The notes below the pieces were generated by a model, which was given only the letters and a program-made list of their open reading frames with translations, searched no databases and was not told the origin of the DNA. Below are positions 7,536-16,205 of a stretch of DNA of 50,872 nucleotides, in pieces. The stretch comes from Amycolatopsis taiwanensis DSM 45107 (GTDB lineage Bacteria > Actinomycetota > Actinomycetes > Mycobacteriales > Pseudonocardiaceae). The stretch spans positions 20,877-71,748 of the forward strand of contig NZ_JAFB01000045.1 of assembly GCF_000519205.1 (NCBI RefSeq), written 5' to 3'. The translations under genes and the position numbers were made by a program. Every line of letters begins with the position of its first letter. The first letter of the stretch is position 1.

Positions 7536-8702
7536 TCAGCGGGTGATGCCGGTGTGGCCCAGCGAGTAGCGACCCGGTTGCGGCCACACGCACAAACCGT
7601 GCGGGCCGTTGCCCACCGGGATCTTCTTCAGCAGTGAACCATCCTTAGTGGACAGCACGTAGACGACTTGGTCGTAGCGGCCGGAAAGCCACAGCTGTGT
7701 GCCGTCGGCGGTCAGGTTGCCCATGTCCGGGCTGCCCCCGCCCGGTATCCGCCATTTCGTGAGAACCTGGCCGGTGTAGGCGTCGAGCACGCTGACGCTG
7801 CCCTCGAGCCGGTTGGTCACGTAGAGCTGTTGTGCGTCACGCGACAAGTACAGCCCATGCGCGCCCAGCCCGGTCGGGATGAACCGCAACACCGCGTTGG
7901 CCGTGCCGTCGAGCACCCAGAGGCCGCCCGCGTCGGAGTCGGCGATGTAGTACACCGAGCCGTCGGGGGCGAGCCTGATGTCCTGCGGCCCCATATGCGT
8001 GTGGCGGATCGGCATGTTGATGATCCGGAGCACGTGGTGCGACGGGATGTCGATCACGGCGACCCGGCCGCCGAACTCGCAGGTGAACACCGCGGTGCGG
8101 CCGTCGGGGGAGAAGTCCGCGTGATCGACCCCACCGCAGTCCGGCACCGGCGTCACGTCCCGCTGCGCCCAGGTGTGCGGGTCGTACCAGACGAGTTCCC
8201 GCCGCGCCTCGGCCACGGAGATCGCGTACTGCCCGTCCATGGTGAAGTACATGTTGTACGGGTCGGTAACCGGGATCAGCTTGCCCGGCAGGCCGGTTCG
8301 CGGGTCGAAGGGCAGCACCTGGTTGGTCAGGTCGTCGGTGGCGTACAAGGTGTTCATGTCGAATGCCGGGACGACGTGCTGGATCTCCTTGCCCACCGGG
8401 TACCGGCCGACGACGGCGAAGGTGACCGGATCGATCACCCACACGTCACCTGAGTGCGTGTGCGGCACGTAAACCAGTGGTTTCGCGGCTTTCGCCGGGT
8501 CGGCGAGCATGTCGGCGCCCGCCTCGGCATACAGGTTTCCGCGCGGTCCCGGCGGCGCGGTCGGCGACGGTGACGCCTGTGACGATGGTGGAGCGGTTGC
8601 CGGCGTCCCGGGAGCCGCCGGTCCGGACGTGCACGCGGCCGGCATCGCGAGCACCAGCACGGCCGCGACGGTGTTACGGAACCAGCCTGCCCTGCCCACC
8701 AT
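7536..8702 (-). CDS. Exported lipoprotein-like YVTN/YncE-type beta-propeller protein
   Basis: A protein of about 388 residues. It has an N-terminal signal sequence (positive MVGRAGWFRN then VAAVLVLAMPAAC), a likely lipidated Cys, and a Pro/Ser/Thr-rich linker to about residue 60. Seven-bladed-propeller repeats follow: LVYVPHTHSGDVWVIDP, YATDDLTNQVLPFDP, AVIDIPSHHVLRIINMP, WVLDGTANAVLRFIPTG, YVTNRLEGSVSVLDAYTGQV and YVLSTKDGSLLKKIPVG. These resemble YVTN/YncE family repeats found in surface or periplasmic binding proteins and in nitrite-reductase-like propellers. Pro at the -3 position makes the lipobox atypical. ATG 8702 is preferred over GTG 8732 because it gives a compact signal peptide and has GGAGG 15 nt upstream. 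The ligand is unknown. Confidence 0.8.
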   Translation of the reverse strand: MVGRAGWFRNTVAAVLVLAMPAACTSGPAAPGTPATAPPSSQASPSPTAPPGPRGNLYAEAGADMLADPAKAAKPLVYVPHTHSGDVWVIDPVTFAVVGRYPVGKEIQHVVPAFDMNTLYATDDLTNQVLPFDPRTGLPGKLIPVTDPYNMYFTMDGQYAISVAEARRELVWYDPHTWAQRDVTPVPDCGGVDHADFSPDGRTAVFTCEFGGRVAVIDIPSHHVLRIINMPIRHTHMGPQDIRLAPDGSVYYIADSDAGGLWVLDGTANAVLRFIPTGLGAHGLYLSRDAQQLYVTNRLEGSVSVLDAYTGQVLTKWRIPGGGSPDMGNLTADGTQLWLSGRYDQVVYVLSTKDGSLLKKIPVGNGPHGLCVWPQPGRYSLGHTGITR

Positions 8703-8780
8703 TGCTCTTCGGTGCTTCCTCCCCGCCCTCACGGTTGCAGACGTTAGGACACGGGCGTCTCCACGGTCAGGTCATCGGAC

Positions 8781-8993
8781 CTAGGGTCCCGAGGCGAGCA
8801 GGCACAGCCCGGCGATGACCCCGGTGAGGAAGTACCAGGCGTCGCCGAGCGAGGCGGCCGCTGCGATGCCGAGCACGAAGACGCCGATGGCGAACGGCAT
8901 CCTCAGCCGGTCCTGGGGCTCGTCCACGGACCAATCGTCCCGCCCGGAGGAGTTCAGGGGAAGCCTGAAGTCGTCTTCGTTGCCACACCTCAA
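8781..8993 (-). CDS. Small two-helix membrane protein, uncertain start
   Basis: A 70-residue frame with two hydrophobic segments (AIGVFVLGIAAAASLGDAWYFLTGVIAGLCLLASG). The only start after the upstream stop is TTG at 8993, with no ribosome binding site. The frame is continuous with the SHOCT gene upstream: after its stop (9009-9011) the same frame reads RSGFCLRCGNEDDF, which contains a CxxC pair like half of a zinc ribbon, partly lost if translation starts at the TTG. It may be an independent small gene starting at TTG or at internal ATG 8900 (39 residues), or a decayed or readthrough extension of the SHOCT protein. Confidence 0.45.
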   Translation of the reverse strand: MRCGNEDDFRLPLNSSGRDDWSVDEPQDRLRMPFAIGVFVLGIAAAASLGDAWYFLTGVIAGLCLLASGP

Positions 8994-9008
8994 GCAAAAG
9001 CCGGACCG

Positions 9009-9431
9009 TCAGACCCGGAGCAGGTGGTCCTTCGCGCGCTGGTATTCGTCTTCGGAGATGTCACCGTGGGCACGCAGCCCGGCCAGCCGCTCCAGTTCGT
9101 CGACCCCGCTTCGGGGGGCGGGCGCCGTCGCCGCCGCTGTCGGCTCCTCGTGTGCCGCTTCTCGGATGTACTGGCGAAATGCCTGCTCCTGGCGCTGTGC
9201 GCGCCGGGCTTCGCGCTCTCCCATGCCGCGTCCGCGGGCGATGAGGTAGGCGAAGACGCCGAGGAACGGCAGGACACAGACGAGGATCACCCAACCCGCC
9301 TTGGCCCAGCCACTGAGGTCGTCGTCGCGGAAGACGTCGGCGATGACCCGGAACAGCAACATGAACCACAGGATCCAGAGGAAGAACCACAGCATGGTCA
9401 GGAACGCATTGAGCAAGGGATAATTATTCAC
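9009..9431 (-). CDS. PLDc_N / SHOCT-domain membrane protein
   Basis: A 140-residue protein with two N-terminal transmembrane helices (about 8-30 and 44-64, phospholipase D N-terminal-like, rich in Trp/Phe), a basic and helical linker with a short Ala/Pro stretch, and a C-terminal SHOCT motif (ELERLAGLRAHGDISEDEYQRAKDHLL, about 113-139). SHOCT domains are short helical oligomerisation modules, and this architecture is a common actinobacterial conserved hypothetical. The start is GTG 9431, with an excellent GGGAGG ribosome binding site 6-7 nt upstream. The protein is probably envelope-associated with the SHOCT domain in the cytoplasm. Confidence 0.85.
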   Translation of the reverse strand: MNNYPLLNAFLTMLWFFLWILWFMLLFRVIADVFRDDDLSGWAKAGWVILVCVLPFLGVFAYLIARGRGMGEREARRAQRQEQAFRQYIREAAHEEPTAAATAPAPRSGVDELERLAGLRAHGDISEDEYQRAKDHLLRV

Positions 9432-9661
9432 GACAACCTCCCGTTACCGCCCCGCGCTGGTCGCTCCCGGTCGGGGTGCCGGCGTCTGCTACCGGAGACG
9501 AATCGCGCCGCGGAAATTCACGCTGGGCCCGATCGGCGCCCGTCGCACCACCTGAAACAGGTGAGATCCCCACCCTTGCTGGCGGCTCGTCCGGCGCCGG
9601 TGCGAAAGTGAATGACTCAGCGCCGTCAGCGCTTGTCTACGGGAGACGCTCAGGACTACTC

Positions 9662-12355
9662 ATGCCGGCACAGGAAGACGCCCGCCGGCGGGTGCCCAGG
9701 ATCAAGGTGGTGGTGCCCGCCGTGCCGCCCGGTTTCGTGTCCCGGCCACGACTGTTGTCGGCGCTCGACCAGGCACCGGACGCCATGGTCACCCTGGTGT
9801 GCGCGCCGGCCGGATCGGGGAAGACGCTTCTGCTCGCGGACTGGGTGCGGCGGCGTGGCCTGCCGGCCACGGCCTGGGTGTCGCTCGATTCCGACGACAA
9901 CGACGACCGGCGGTTCTGGTCGGGCGTGCTCGGCGCGCTGGCCGCCTGCCCCGTGGTACCGCACGACAGCCCGATCCGTCGGTTACCGGTGCCCCACCAT
10001 CCCAGCCGGGATCTGGGTTTCCTCGCCGCGGTCGTGAACGCGCTCGACGGGGCGCCGGGCCCGGTCTGGCTGGTGCTGGACGACGTGCAGGAGTTGGCCG
10101 ACCCGGAACCGTTGCACGGCCTGGAAACCCTGCTACGCCACCAGCCGGCCGGGCTGCGCCTGGTGCTGGCGAGCCGGTACAACCCGCCGCTTCCACTGGC
10201 CCGTCTGCGCCTGGCCGACCAGCTCGTCGAGATCCGGGCCGACGCGCTGCGGTTCTCGCCGGAGGAAGCACGGGCGCTGCTCGAAGCCGCCGGGGTCGAC
10301 CTGCGTCCCGGGCAGTTGCGGCAACTCGTGGCACAGACCGAAGGATGGGCGGCGGGACTGCGCCTGGCCGCCGTCTCGCTGAGCGAAGCCGAGGACCACG
10401 AGGCGTTCCTGGCCGAGTTCGCCGAGAACGATCGCGCGGTCGCCGAATACCTGATCGACGAGGTGCTGTCCCGGTTGCCCGACGAACTGCGCGAATTCCT
10501 GTGCACGATCAGCGTGTGCGACCAGGTGTCGGCCGGGCTCGCGCGTGCCGTGTCCGGCCGCGCCGACACCGGCCGCATGCTGGACACGCTGGAATCGAAG
10601 ACGTCGCTGCTGGTGCGGGCCGGGGGTCCGGGGCACTGGTACCGGATGCATGCGCTGGTGAGGTCCTACCTGCTTGCCGATCTCACTCGGGCCACCCCCG
10701 CGCGGGCGGCCGCGCTGCACGCCAACGCCGCCGGCTGGTTAGCCGAACACGGTCATCCCGTGCAGGCGCTGGCCCACGCCGGGCGGACGGGGGATTCCGC
10801 CCAGGTCGCGGCGCTGCTGCGGCGCCAGGCGGTGCCGCTGATCACCTCCGGCGAGCACGAGGTCCTGCGCCGCGCGCTGACCGACCTCGGCGAAGGGCTC
10901 CTCGCCGAGGACCCGCTGTTCGCCCTCGTCTCCGCGGCGCTGCAGCTGGAGTGTGGCCAAGCGGAGGCCGCGGCGCTGCACCTGGCGCACGCCGAAGCCG
11001 CCTGGCCCGAGCGGCCGGCCCCGGAGCTGGAATCGCTGCGGCGGCTCGTGCACTCGCGTCAGGCGCTTGTCGGCGGGGACGTCGAGGAGATGCTGCGCAC
11101 CACCGACCCGCTCGCGGCCGGGACCGCGACCGCACTTGACGCGTCGGCGATGCTGCACCGCGGTGCCGCGCTGCTCGCGGCGGGGCGGCTGGAGGCGGCG
11201 GAGAAGCAGGTGAGCGGTGCGCTGGCGGTGGCGCGCGAGCACGGGCAGCACTACGTCGCCACTCAGTGCCTGGCCACACTGGGAATGCACGCGGCGGCCG
11301 TGGGCGACTTCCCGTTGATGTCCGAGCTGGCCGGGCGGGCCGACGAAGAAGCCACGGCACACGGCTGGCAGCGGACACTCGCCGGAGCGGAGGCCTGCGT
11401 GCTGCTGGCCTACGGTGCGCTGCTCGCCGCGGACCCGGGTGATTGCCTGCGGCAGGTCAGGCGGGCGGCAGCGTTGTCCGAGGATGCGATCCCCAGGCCC
11501 CAGACCCCCTTGGCGATCGACACCGATGCCCTGCCCGCGAACCGCGGCCTGCACCTGCTTGTCGGCGTCCTGGCCGGGATCGCCCGGTTCGAGACGGGAG
11601 CGTGGCCGGCCGGCCTCCGGCAGATCCATGACGCGCGGGTGGCCGTCGGCGGGGGGCGGCTGTCCCCGATGCCGGCCGCGCTGTGCGCGGTGCTGGAACA
11701 TCGCGCGGCACTGCGGTTCGGCTGGACCGAGGACGCCCAGGAGACGCTGGCGTGGAGCCGGAACTCGATCCCGGGTAGCGGTGAGGCGGCGCTGATGCGG
11801 GCGAGCGCGCACCTCGCGCTGGGCCGGCACGTCTCCGCCGGCAGGATGATCCGGCCGCTGCTCGACGGTTCCGTGCCCGCGGTGCTGCCGTGGTCGCCCG
11901 TGGCGGGCTGGCTGGTGGAGGCCGAGGTCGCGCTGCTGGCGGGGGAGCGCGCGCGGGCCGTCCGGGCGTTGCGGAAAGCCCTGGCCAAGGCCGGGCCCAT
12001 GGGCGTGCGGTATCCGCTGGTGTTCGCCTCCGCGGCGGTCGTCGGCCTGCTCACCAGCCAGCGCGGGAGGCTCGGCGACTCCGACGCCTTCGCCGCCGAG
12101 GTGCTCGCCGCCCGCCGGGCGCTGAACATCCCGGAGATCCCGGCGCCGCTGACGAAACGGGAACGCAACGTGCTGCGCCTGCTGCCGACCCTGCGGTCCC
12201 TGGACGAGATCGCCGAGGACCTGACCGTGTCACCGAACACCGTGAAGACGCACGTCCGCTCCATCTACGCGAAGCTCGGCGTCCGACGGCGTCGCGAGGC
12301 CGTCACCGTCGCATTGGAACAGGGGTTGCTGGAGAACCTCCACACCGAGGTTTGA
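9662..12355 (+). CDS. LAL-type LuxR-family transcriptional regulator (MalT-like), copy 1
   Basis: An 897-residue STAND-type regulator. It has an N-terminal AAA/NACHT-like ATPase with Walker A APAGSGKT (about 48-55) and Walker B VWLVLDDVQEL (about 137-147), a long alpha-helical tetratricopeptide-like region (about 350-820) and a C-terminal LuxR/GerE HTH (LTKRERNVLRLL ... SPNTVKTHVRSIYAKLGV, about 828-890). Such proteins bind an inducer through the TPR region and use ATP binding to switch DNA binding. ATG 9662 is chosen because the paralogue downstream begins at the same distance from the conserved VVPAVPPGFVSRP segment. The open frame extends about 60 codons further upstream without conserved sequence. 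It is head-to-tail with a paralogue after an 83-nt gap. No obvious target operon adjoins it. Confidence 0.9.
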   Translation: MPAQEDARRRVPRIKVVVPAVPPGFVSRPRLLSALDQAPDAMVTLVCAPAGSGKTLLLADWVRRRGLPATAWVSLDSDDNDDRRFWSGVLGALAACPVVPHDSPIRRLPVPHHPSRDLGFLAAVVNALDGAPGPVWLVLDDVQELADPEPLHGLETLLRHQPAGLRLVLASRYNPPLPLARLRLADQLVEIRADALRFSPEEARALLEAAGVDLRPGQLRQLVAQTEGWAAGLRLAAVSLSEAEDHEAFLAEFAENDRAVAEYLIDEVLSRLPDELREFLCTISVCDQVSAGLARAVSGRADTGRMLDTLESKTSLLVRAGGPGHWYRMHALVRSYLLADLTRATPARAAALHANAAGWLAEHGHPVQALAHAGRTGDSAQVAALLRRQAVPLITSGEHEVLRRALTDLGEGLLAEDPLFALVSAALQLECGQAEAAALHLAHAEAAWPERPAPELESLRRLVHSRQALVGGDVEEMLRTTDPLAAGTATALDASAMLHRGAALLAAGRLEAAEKQVSGALAVAREHGQHYVATQCLATLGMHAAAVGDFPLMSELAGRADEEATAHGWQRTLAGAEACVLLAYGALLAADPGDCLRQVRRAAALSEDAIPRPQTPLAIDTDALPANRGLHLLVGVLAGIARFETGAWPAGLRQIHDARVAVGGGRLSPMPAALCAVLEHRAALRFGWTEDAQETLAWSRNSIPGSGEAALMRASAHLALGRHVSAGRMIRPLLDGSVPAVLPWSPVAGWLVEAEVALLAGERARAVRALRKALAKAGPMGVRYPLVFASAAVVGLLTSQRGRLGDSDAFAAEVLAARRALNIPEIPAPLTKRERNVLRLLPTLRSLDEIAEDLTVSPNTVKTHVRSIYAKLGVRRRREAVTVALEQGLLENLHTEV

Positions 12356-12425
12356 GAATTCAAACGGGTCGTTCGGCCTGATTCCGGGGGACCGTGTGCC
12401 CTTAGGCGGGTGGGCCGGCCGAACC

Positions 12426-12431
12426 TACTCT
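12426..12431 (+). promoter_or_regulatory. Candidate -10 box for the second LAL regulator (leaderless)
   Basis: TACTCT with a 7-nt gap to ATG 12439 and no Shine-Dalgarno sequence between them. A separate promoter here would allow the two LAL genes to be expressed independently. Confidence 0.35.
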
Positions 12432-12438
12432 CTCCGGC

Positions 12439-15066
12439 ATGCGAGGCCCAGCGCCCAGCGCTGCACCGGATTCGCGGTGGCGGATCCCGCACGGCAAGAT
12501 CGTCGCGCCGCGCGTCCCCACCACCTTCGTCCGGCGAAAACCGCTCCGCGACCTCCTCGACCAGGCCGTGGCGACCCCGGTCACCACCATTTGCGCGCCC
12601 GCCGGCTACGGCAAGACCCTGCTGCTGGCGGACTGGATCGAAACGACCGGCGAGTCGGACAAGGCATGGGTTTCCCTCGACGCCGCCGACGGCGAACCGA
12701 GCCGGTTCTTCGCCGGGGTGCTCGGTGCGATTCGCGAGTGTGCGGCGGTGCCCGACGGGCACCGCCTGCGGGACCTGGTGGTGCCCGGAGACGGCGACCT
12801 CACCGGTTTCGTCGCCGAGCTGGGCGACGCGTTCGACACCCTGCCCGGCCGGCTGTGCCTGGTCCTCGACGACGTGCAGGAGATTTCCGGCACGCGGACC
12901 TTGCACGGGGTCGAGATGCTGATCAGGCATCAGCCCGCGGCGTTGCGGCTGGTGCTGTCCAGCCGCTTCGACCCGCCGCTGCCGCTGGCCCGGTTGCGGG
13001 TGCAGGGCCGGCTGCGGGAGATCCGCGCGCACCATCTGCGGTTTTGTGTGGAGGACGCGGACAAGTTGTTGGAGGCGACGGGGGTCTCTCTCACCAACGA
13101 CCAGCTCTCCAGGCTCATCGCGCAGACCGACGGCTGGGTGGCCGGGCTTCGGCTGGCGGCGCGGTCGTTGCGAGAGGTAGCGGACATCGATGCCTTTCTC
13201 GCCGACTTCGCCGCCGACGACCGCGCCGTCGCCGACTTCCTGATGGGGGAGGTGCTTGCCCGGCTGCCGGAAGCGACGCGGGAGTTCCTGCGCGTGATCA
13301 GCGTGTGTGAAGAGGTTTCGCCGCTGCTGGCCGAAGTGTTGTCCGGGCGGGACGACGCCGGGGCGGTGCTCGACGCACTGGAGCGGGACAGCTCGCTGGT
13401 GATGGGGACCGGCCGCGACCGCCACTGGTACCGCATGCACCCGTTGCTGCGTGCGTACCTGCGCAGTGACCTCGACCGGCAGCAACCCGGCCTCGCCGCG
13501 AACCTGCACCGGGTCGCGGCGTCCTGGTTCGCCGCCGAGCAGCCGCGTAAGGCGCTCCACCATGCCATGCGGGCCGACGATCGGGACACCGTGCGGGAGC
13601 TGGTCCGCCAGCACGGCCTGGCCCTGTTGCTCAGCGGCGATCACCTGCTCGTCCGCCAGGCGCTCTCGGCCATCGGGGTGAACCGGTCGGTCGACGAGGG
13701 GTGGCTGGCCCTGATCTCGGCGCTCACGCACCTGGAGGCCGGCGAGTTCACCGCGGCGGGTGCGAACCTGGTGAAAGCCGGGCGCGCGTGCGAGGTCACG
13801 CCATTGCTGCGGCTGGTCACGTCGACCTACGCGCTGGCCCGTGGCCATTCGGCGCAGGTCGAACTGGGGAACCCCGCCAGCGTCGCGCCCACCCGGCCGG
13901 ACCTGCCCGCGCGGGTGGGACCCGGTCTGGAAGCCTGGGCGCGGCTGGCCACCGGCTGGGCCCTGATCGAGGCCGGCGAGCCGGACCGCGCCCGGACCCA
14001 ACTGGACGCGGCGCAGCGGCTGGCCGGCCGGCCGGACCTCGACTATCTGGCCATGCACTGCCGGACCGCGCAGGGCGCGGTGCACTGGACGGCGGGTCGA
14101 TACACGGCGATGGCGGCGGCCTGTGCCGAGTCGGTGGCGATCGCCGACCGGCATGGCTGGCGCCGGTCGCCGTGGCTGGCCATCGGGCACGTGATGCTGG
14201 GCTACGCGCGGCTGCTGCGCCTGGACCCGGCGGGTGCGCGGGAACAGGCGGCGCAGGCGTGGGCCGTCCTCGACCGGGCGTCGGACCCGAGGCTGCGTTA
14301 CCTGAGCCGGGCGGTCGAGGGTGCAGCGCTGTTCGACACCGGTCGCCGGGAGGCCGGGCTGCGCCTGTTGCGCTCGGCCCGCCATGAACTCGCCGACGTG
14401 GCCCTGATGCCGGAACTGGCGGTCACCGCGGCGCTCATCGAGTACCGCTCCGCCCTGTTGCTCGGCCAGGAGACGACCGCCCGCGAGGTCTTCCAGTGGG
14501 CGAAGCAGCGGGCGGACTTCCCCGCGGAACTGTCGTTGATGATCGCCTGGGCCCGGTTCGCCCGGGGCGAGACGGGATCCGCCGAGCGGGCGCTGGAACC
14601 GGTGCTGGACGCGTCCGTGCGCACGACCCGGCTCGAGGGCTGGCTGCTCAAGAGCGCGATGGCCATCTCGTCGGGGCGGCGGACGATCGCCCGCAGCGCG
14701 CTGGACAACGCGGTCTGGCTGGCCGAGCCGGAGACGGTGATGCGCCCGTTCGCACAGGCCGATCCCGCCGCGCGCCAGTTGCTCGTGGAGCAGATCGGGG
14801 GTTTCGGTGGGTGTGACGCCTTTGCCACGACCGTCCGGCGTGCACTGTCCGATATGGATGGTGAGCGGTCGGCGAGCACGTTGACCGCACGGGAGAACGC
14901 GGTGCTGGGCCGGCTCAGCCTGCAGCGGTCGCTGGACGAGGTGGCGGTCGACCTGTCGGTTTCGGTGAACACGATCAAGACTCATGTCCGGGCCATCTAC
15001 GCCAAGCTCGGCGTGAACAACCGGCGCGCCGCGGTAGCCGCCGCCCGTGAACGCGGGCTGGCCTAG
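12439..15066 (+). CDS. LAL-type LuxR-family transcriptional regulator (MalT-like), copy 2
   Basis: An 875-residue paralogue of the preceding gene with the same layout. Walker A is APAGYGKT (53-60), followed by a LCLVLDDVQEISG-type Walker B and a conserved sensor segment IRHQPAALRLVLSSRFDPPLPLARLR, nearly the same in both copies. Next come a helical repeat region and a C-terminal LuxR HTH (LTARENAVLGRLS ... SVNTIKTHVRAIYAKLGV, about 812-870). The ATPase parts of the two copies are clearly more alike than the TPR parts, which suggests duplication followed by divergence of the ligand-sensing region. The ATG lies 7 nt after a -10-like TACTCT. The end is convergent with the archease gene. Confidence 0.9.
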   Translation: MRGPAPSAAPDSRWRIPHGKIVAPRVPTTFVRRKPLRDLLDQAVATPVTTICAPAGYGKTLLLADWIETTGESDKAWVSLDAADGEPSRFFAGVLGAIRECAAVPDGHRLRDLVVPGDGDLTGFVAELGDAFDTLPGRLCLVLDDVQEISGTRTLHGVEMLIRHQPAALRLVLSSRFDPPLPLARLRVQGRLREIRAHHLRFCVEDADKLLEATGVSLTNDQLSRLIAQTDGWVAGLRLAARSLREVADIDAFLADFAADDRAVADFLMGEVLARLPEATREFLRVISVCEEVSPLLAEVLSGRDDAGAVLDALERDSSLVMGTGRDRHWYRMHPLLRAYLRSDLDRQQPGLAANLHRVAASWFAAEQPRKALHHAMRADDRDTVRELVRQHGLALLLSGDHLLVRQALSAIGVNRSVDEGWLALISALTHLEAGEFTAAGANLVKAGRACEVTPLLRLVTSTYALARGHSAQVELGNPASVAPTRPDLPARVGPGLEAWARLATGWALIEAGEPDRARTQLDAAQRLAGRPDLDYLAMHCRTAQGAVHWTAGRYTAMAAACAESVAIADRHGWRRSPWLAIGHVMLGYARLLRLDPAGAREQAAQAWAVLDRASDPRLRYLSRAVEGAALFDTGRREAGLRLLRSARHELADVALMPELAVTAALIEYRSALLLGQETTAREVFQWAKQRADFPAELSLMIAWARFARGETGSAERALEPVLDASVRTTRLEGWLLKSAMAISSGRRTIARSALDNAVWLAEPETVMRPFAQADPAARQLLVEQIGGFGGCDAFATTVRRALSDMDGERSASTLTARENAVLGRLSLQRSLDEVAVDLSVSVNTIKTHVRAIYAKLGVNNRRAAVAAARERGLA

Positions 15067-15121
15067 TGGTCCGTGGGAATTCTGTTCAGGTGTCGGTGAT
15101 GATGCACTTTCGCGGCAGACG

Positions 15122-15562
15122 CTAAACGTCGATTCGTGCCGAACACCACCAGCCACGCCGGGTTCGCTCACAGCGCACGGGATGCGTCGACACCGCCTTG
15201 GGCAGCGCGCCGGCCGGCACGATCGCGCCCGCGTCGACCATGTCGTATCGCACTCGCAGGCCGGTCACGGTCGGCCGCACGCGGGTCAGCATGGGAATCT
15301 CGTTCACCAGCGTCAACCGGAGGATCACGCTGTGCAGCACCGCCCGGAGCAGTTCGGCGTCTGTCGCACCCGTTACGTCGAAGGAGACGGTCGCCGTGGC
15401 GGGAAGGACCGTGCGGCCCAGGAAACTGCCGACCAGTGCCCGCACCGCCTCCGCGACACACTCTTCCCGGGTCGGAGCCCATGCCTCGATTCGAAGGTCC
15501 GCGCGGTGCAATCGCCGGCCGGTCCGGCCGGGCCTGGACTCATCGGGTTTGCCCGTGGTCAC
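15122..15562 (-). CDS. Archease-family protein
   Basis: A protein of about 146 residues matching the archease (SHS2-fold) family. It has the N-terminal LHRADLRIEAWAPTREECVAEAVRALVGSF segment corresponding to the family H.ADl motif and first helix, the central DAELLRAVLHSVILRLTLVNEIP helix, and a C-terminal PKAVSTHPVRCER...ARIDV strand pair. Archeases activate the RtcB RNA ligase, but bacterial copies are often found without RtcB, as here. GTG 15562 is chosen because conserved sequence begins shortly after it; a GTG at 15601 would add 13 residues. No ribosome binding site is clear for either. It is convergent with the second LAL regulator. Confidence 0.72.
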   Translation of the reverse strand: MTTGKPDESRPGRTGRRLHRADLRIEAWAPTREECVAEAVRALVGSFLGRTVLPATATVSFDVTGATDAELLRAVLHSVILRLTLVNEIPMLTRVRPTVTGLRVRYDMVDAGAIVPAGALPKAVSTHPVRCERTRRGWWCSARIDV

Positions 15563-15773
15563 AAGGAAAAGCGTCGAATTCGCCCGCCTCGCCGGCACCA
15601 CCCTGGCGGGGTGGTTCGAGCCTGGTCACCAAGAGTCCACAGTGGATACTCACGGTGATTTCGCGTTGCCTCATCTCACCCCGCACAGGCGAGGAATCCA
15701 GGTGAGGGGTGCGCGAGGCTGGGACGGGCTACGGCAGGGTGATGGTGCCGGGCAGCAGCAAGGAGGTAGGCCG

Positions 15774-16016
15774 GTGCCCCAGGAGAGCTTTTACGAATTC
15801 CGGGTGCAGGGGCGCCTCTCCGAACAGGCCCGGCATGCCGTCGGCGATTTCAGCGAAATGCAGATCATGCCCGCCCCGCCCGAGACGATCATCTACGGTT
15901 CCGTCTCCGACGAGGCACGCCTGCACGGGATCCTCCTGCTGCTGGAAGACCTCGGCCTGCACATCGTGTCCCTGCACCAGATTCCCGATCTTCCCGCTCA
16001 GCGGGAAGAGCCTTGA
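15774..16016 (+). CDS. 80-residue conserved hypothetical protein
   Basis: Starts at GTG 15774 with a very strong ribosome binding site (AGGAGG at 15761-15766, 7 nt spacing), which fixes the start well downstream of the longer open frame. The product is a small soluble alpha/beta protein: a strand FYEFRVQGRL, a helix SEQARHAVGDF, a strand ETIIYGSV, a helix EARLHGILLLLEDLG and a strand LHIVSLHQIP. The layout suggests a ferredoxin-like two-layer fold. I believe related short proteins occur widely in actinobacteria without assigned function. It is preceded by a 172-211-nt gap after the archease start (depending on which start is used), in which I see no other feature. Confidence 0.75.
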   Translation: MPQESFYEFRVQGRLSEQARHAVGDFSEMQIMPAPPETIIYGSVSDEARLHGILLLLEDLGLHIVSLHQIPDLPAQREEP

Positions 16017-16205
16017 GACCTACGGCGGTGCGGGCTTCGGCACCGGCGATCTCCGGGTGCCGGTTTTGATCTCTTTTTCGTCTCCGGCCCGGGCGCAGGT
16101 CGCTTAGCGGACCTCAATTTGTCACCGGAACGTCTTCCGCTGGCCGATATCGGTGGCTAGCGTGGTCCGGTCCACAAGACGTGCCTTCGACAAGGAGACG
16201 AGGCG

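Noticed and set aside
12265..15171. A 968-codon minus-strand frame opposite the second LAL regulator
   Set aside because: Same cause: high GC3 of the real gene removes stops on the opposite strand, and the product is Arg/Pro/Gln-rich noise.
15198..15773. Long N-terminal extension of the 80-residue gene back to 15198
   Set aside because: The AGGAGG at 15761-15766 and the conserved start at GTG 15774 define the gene; the extension overlaps the archease gene in antisense.
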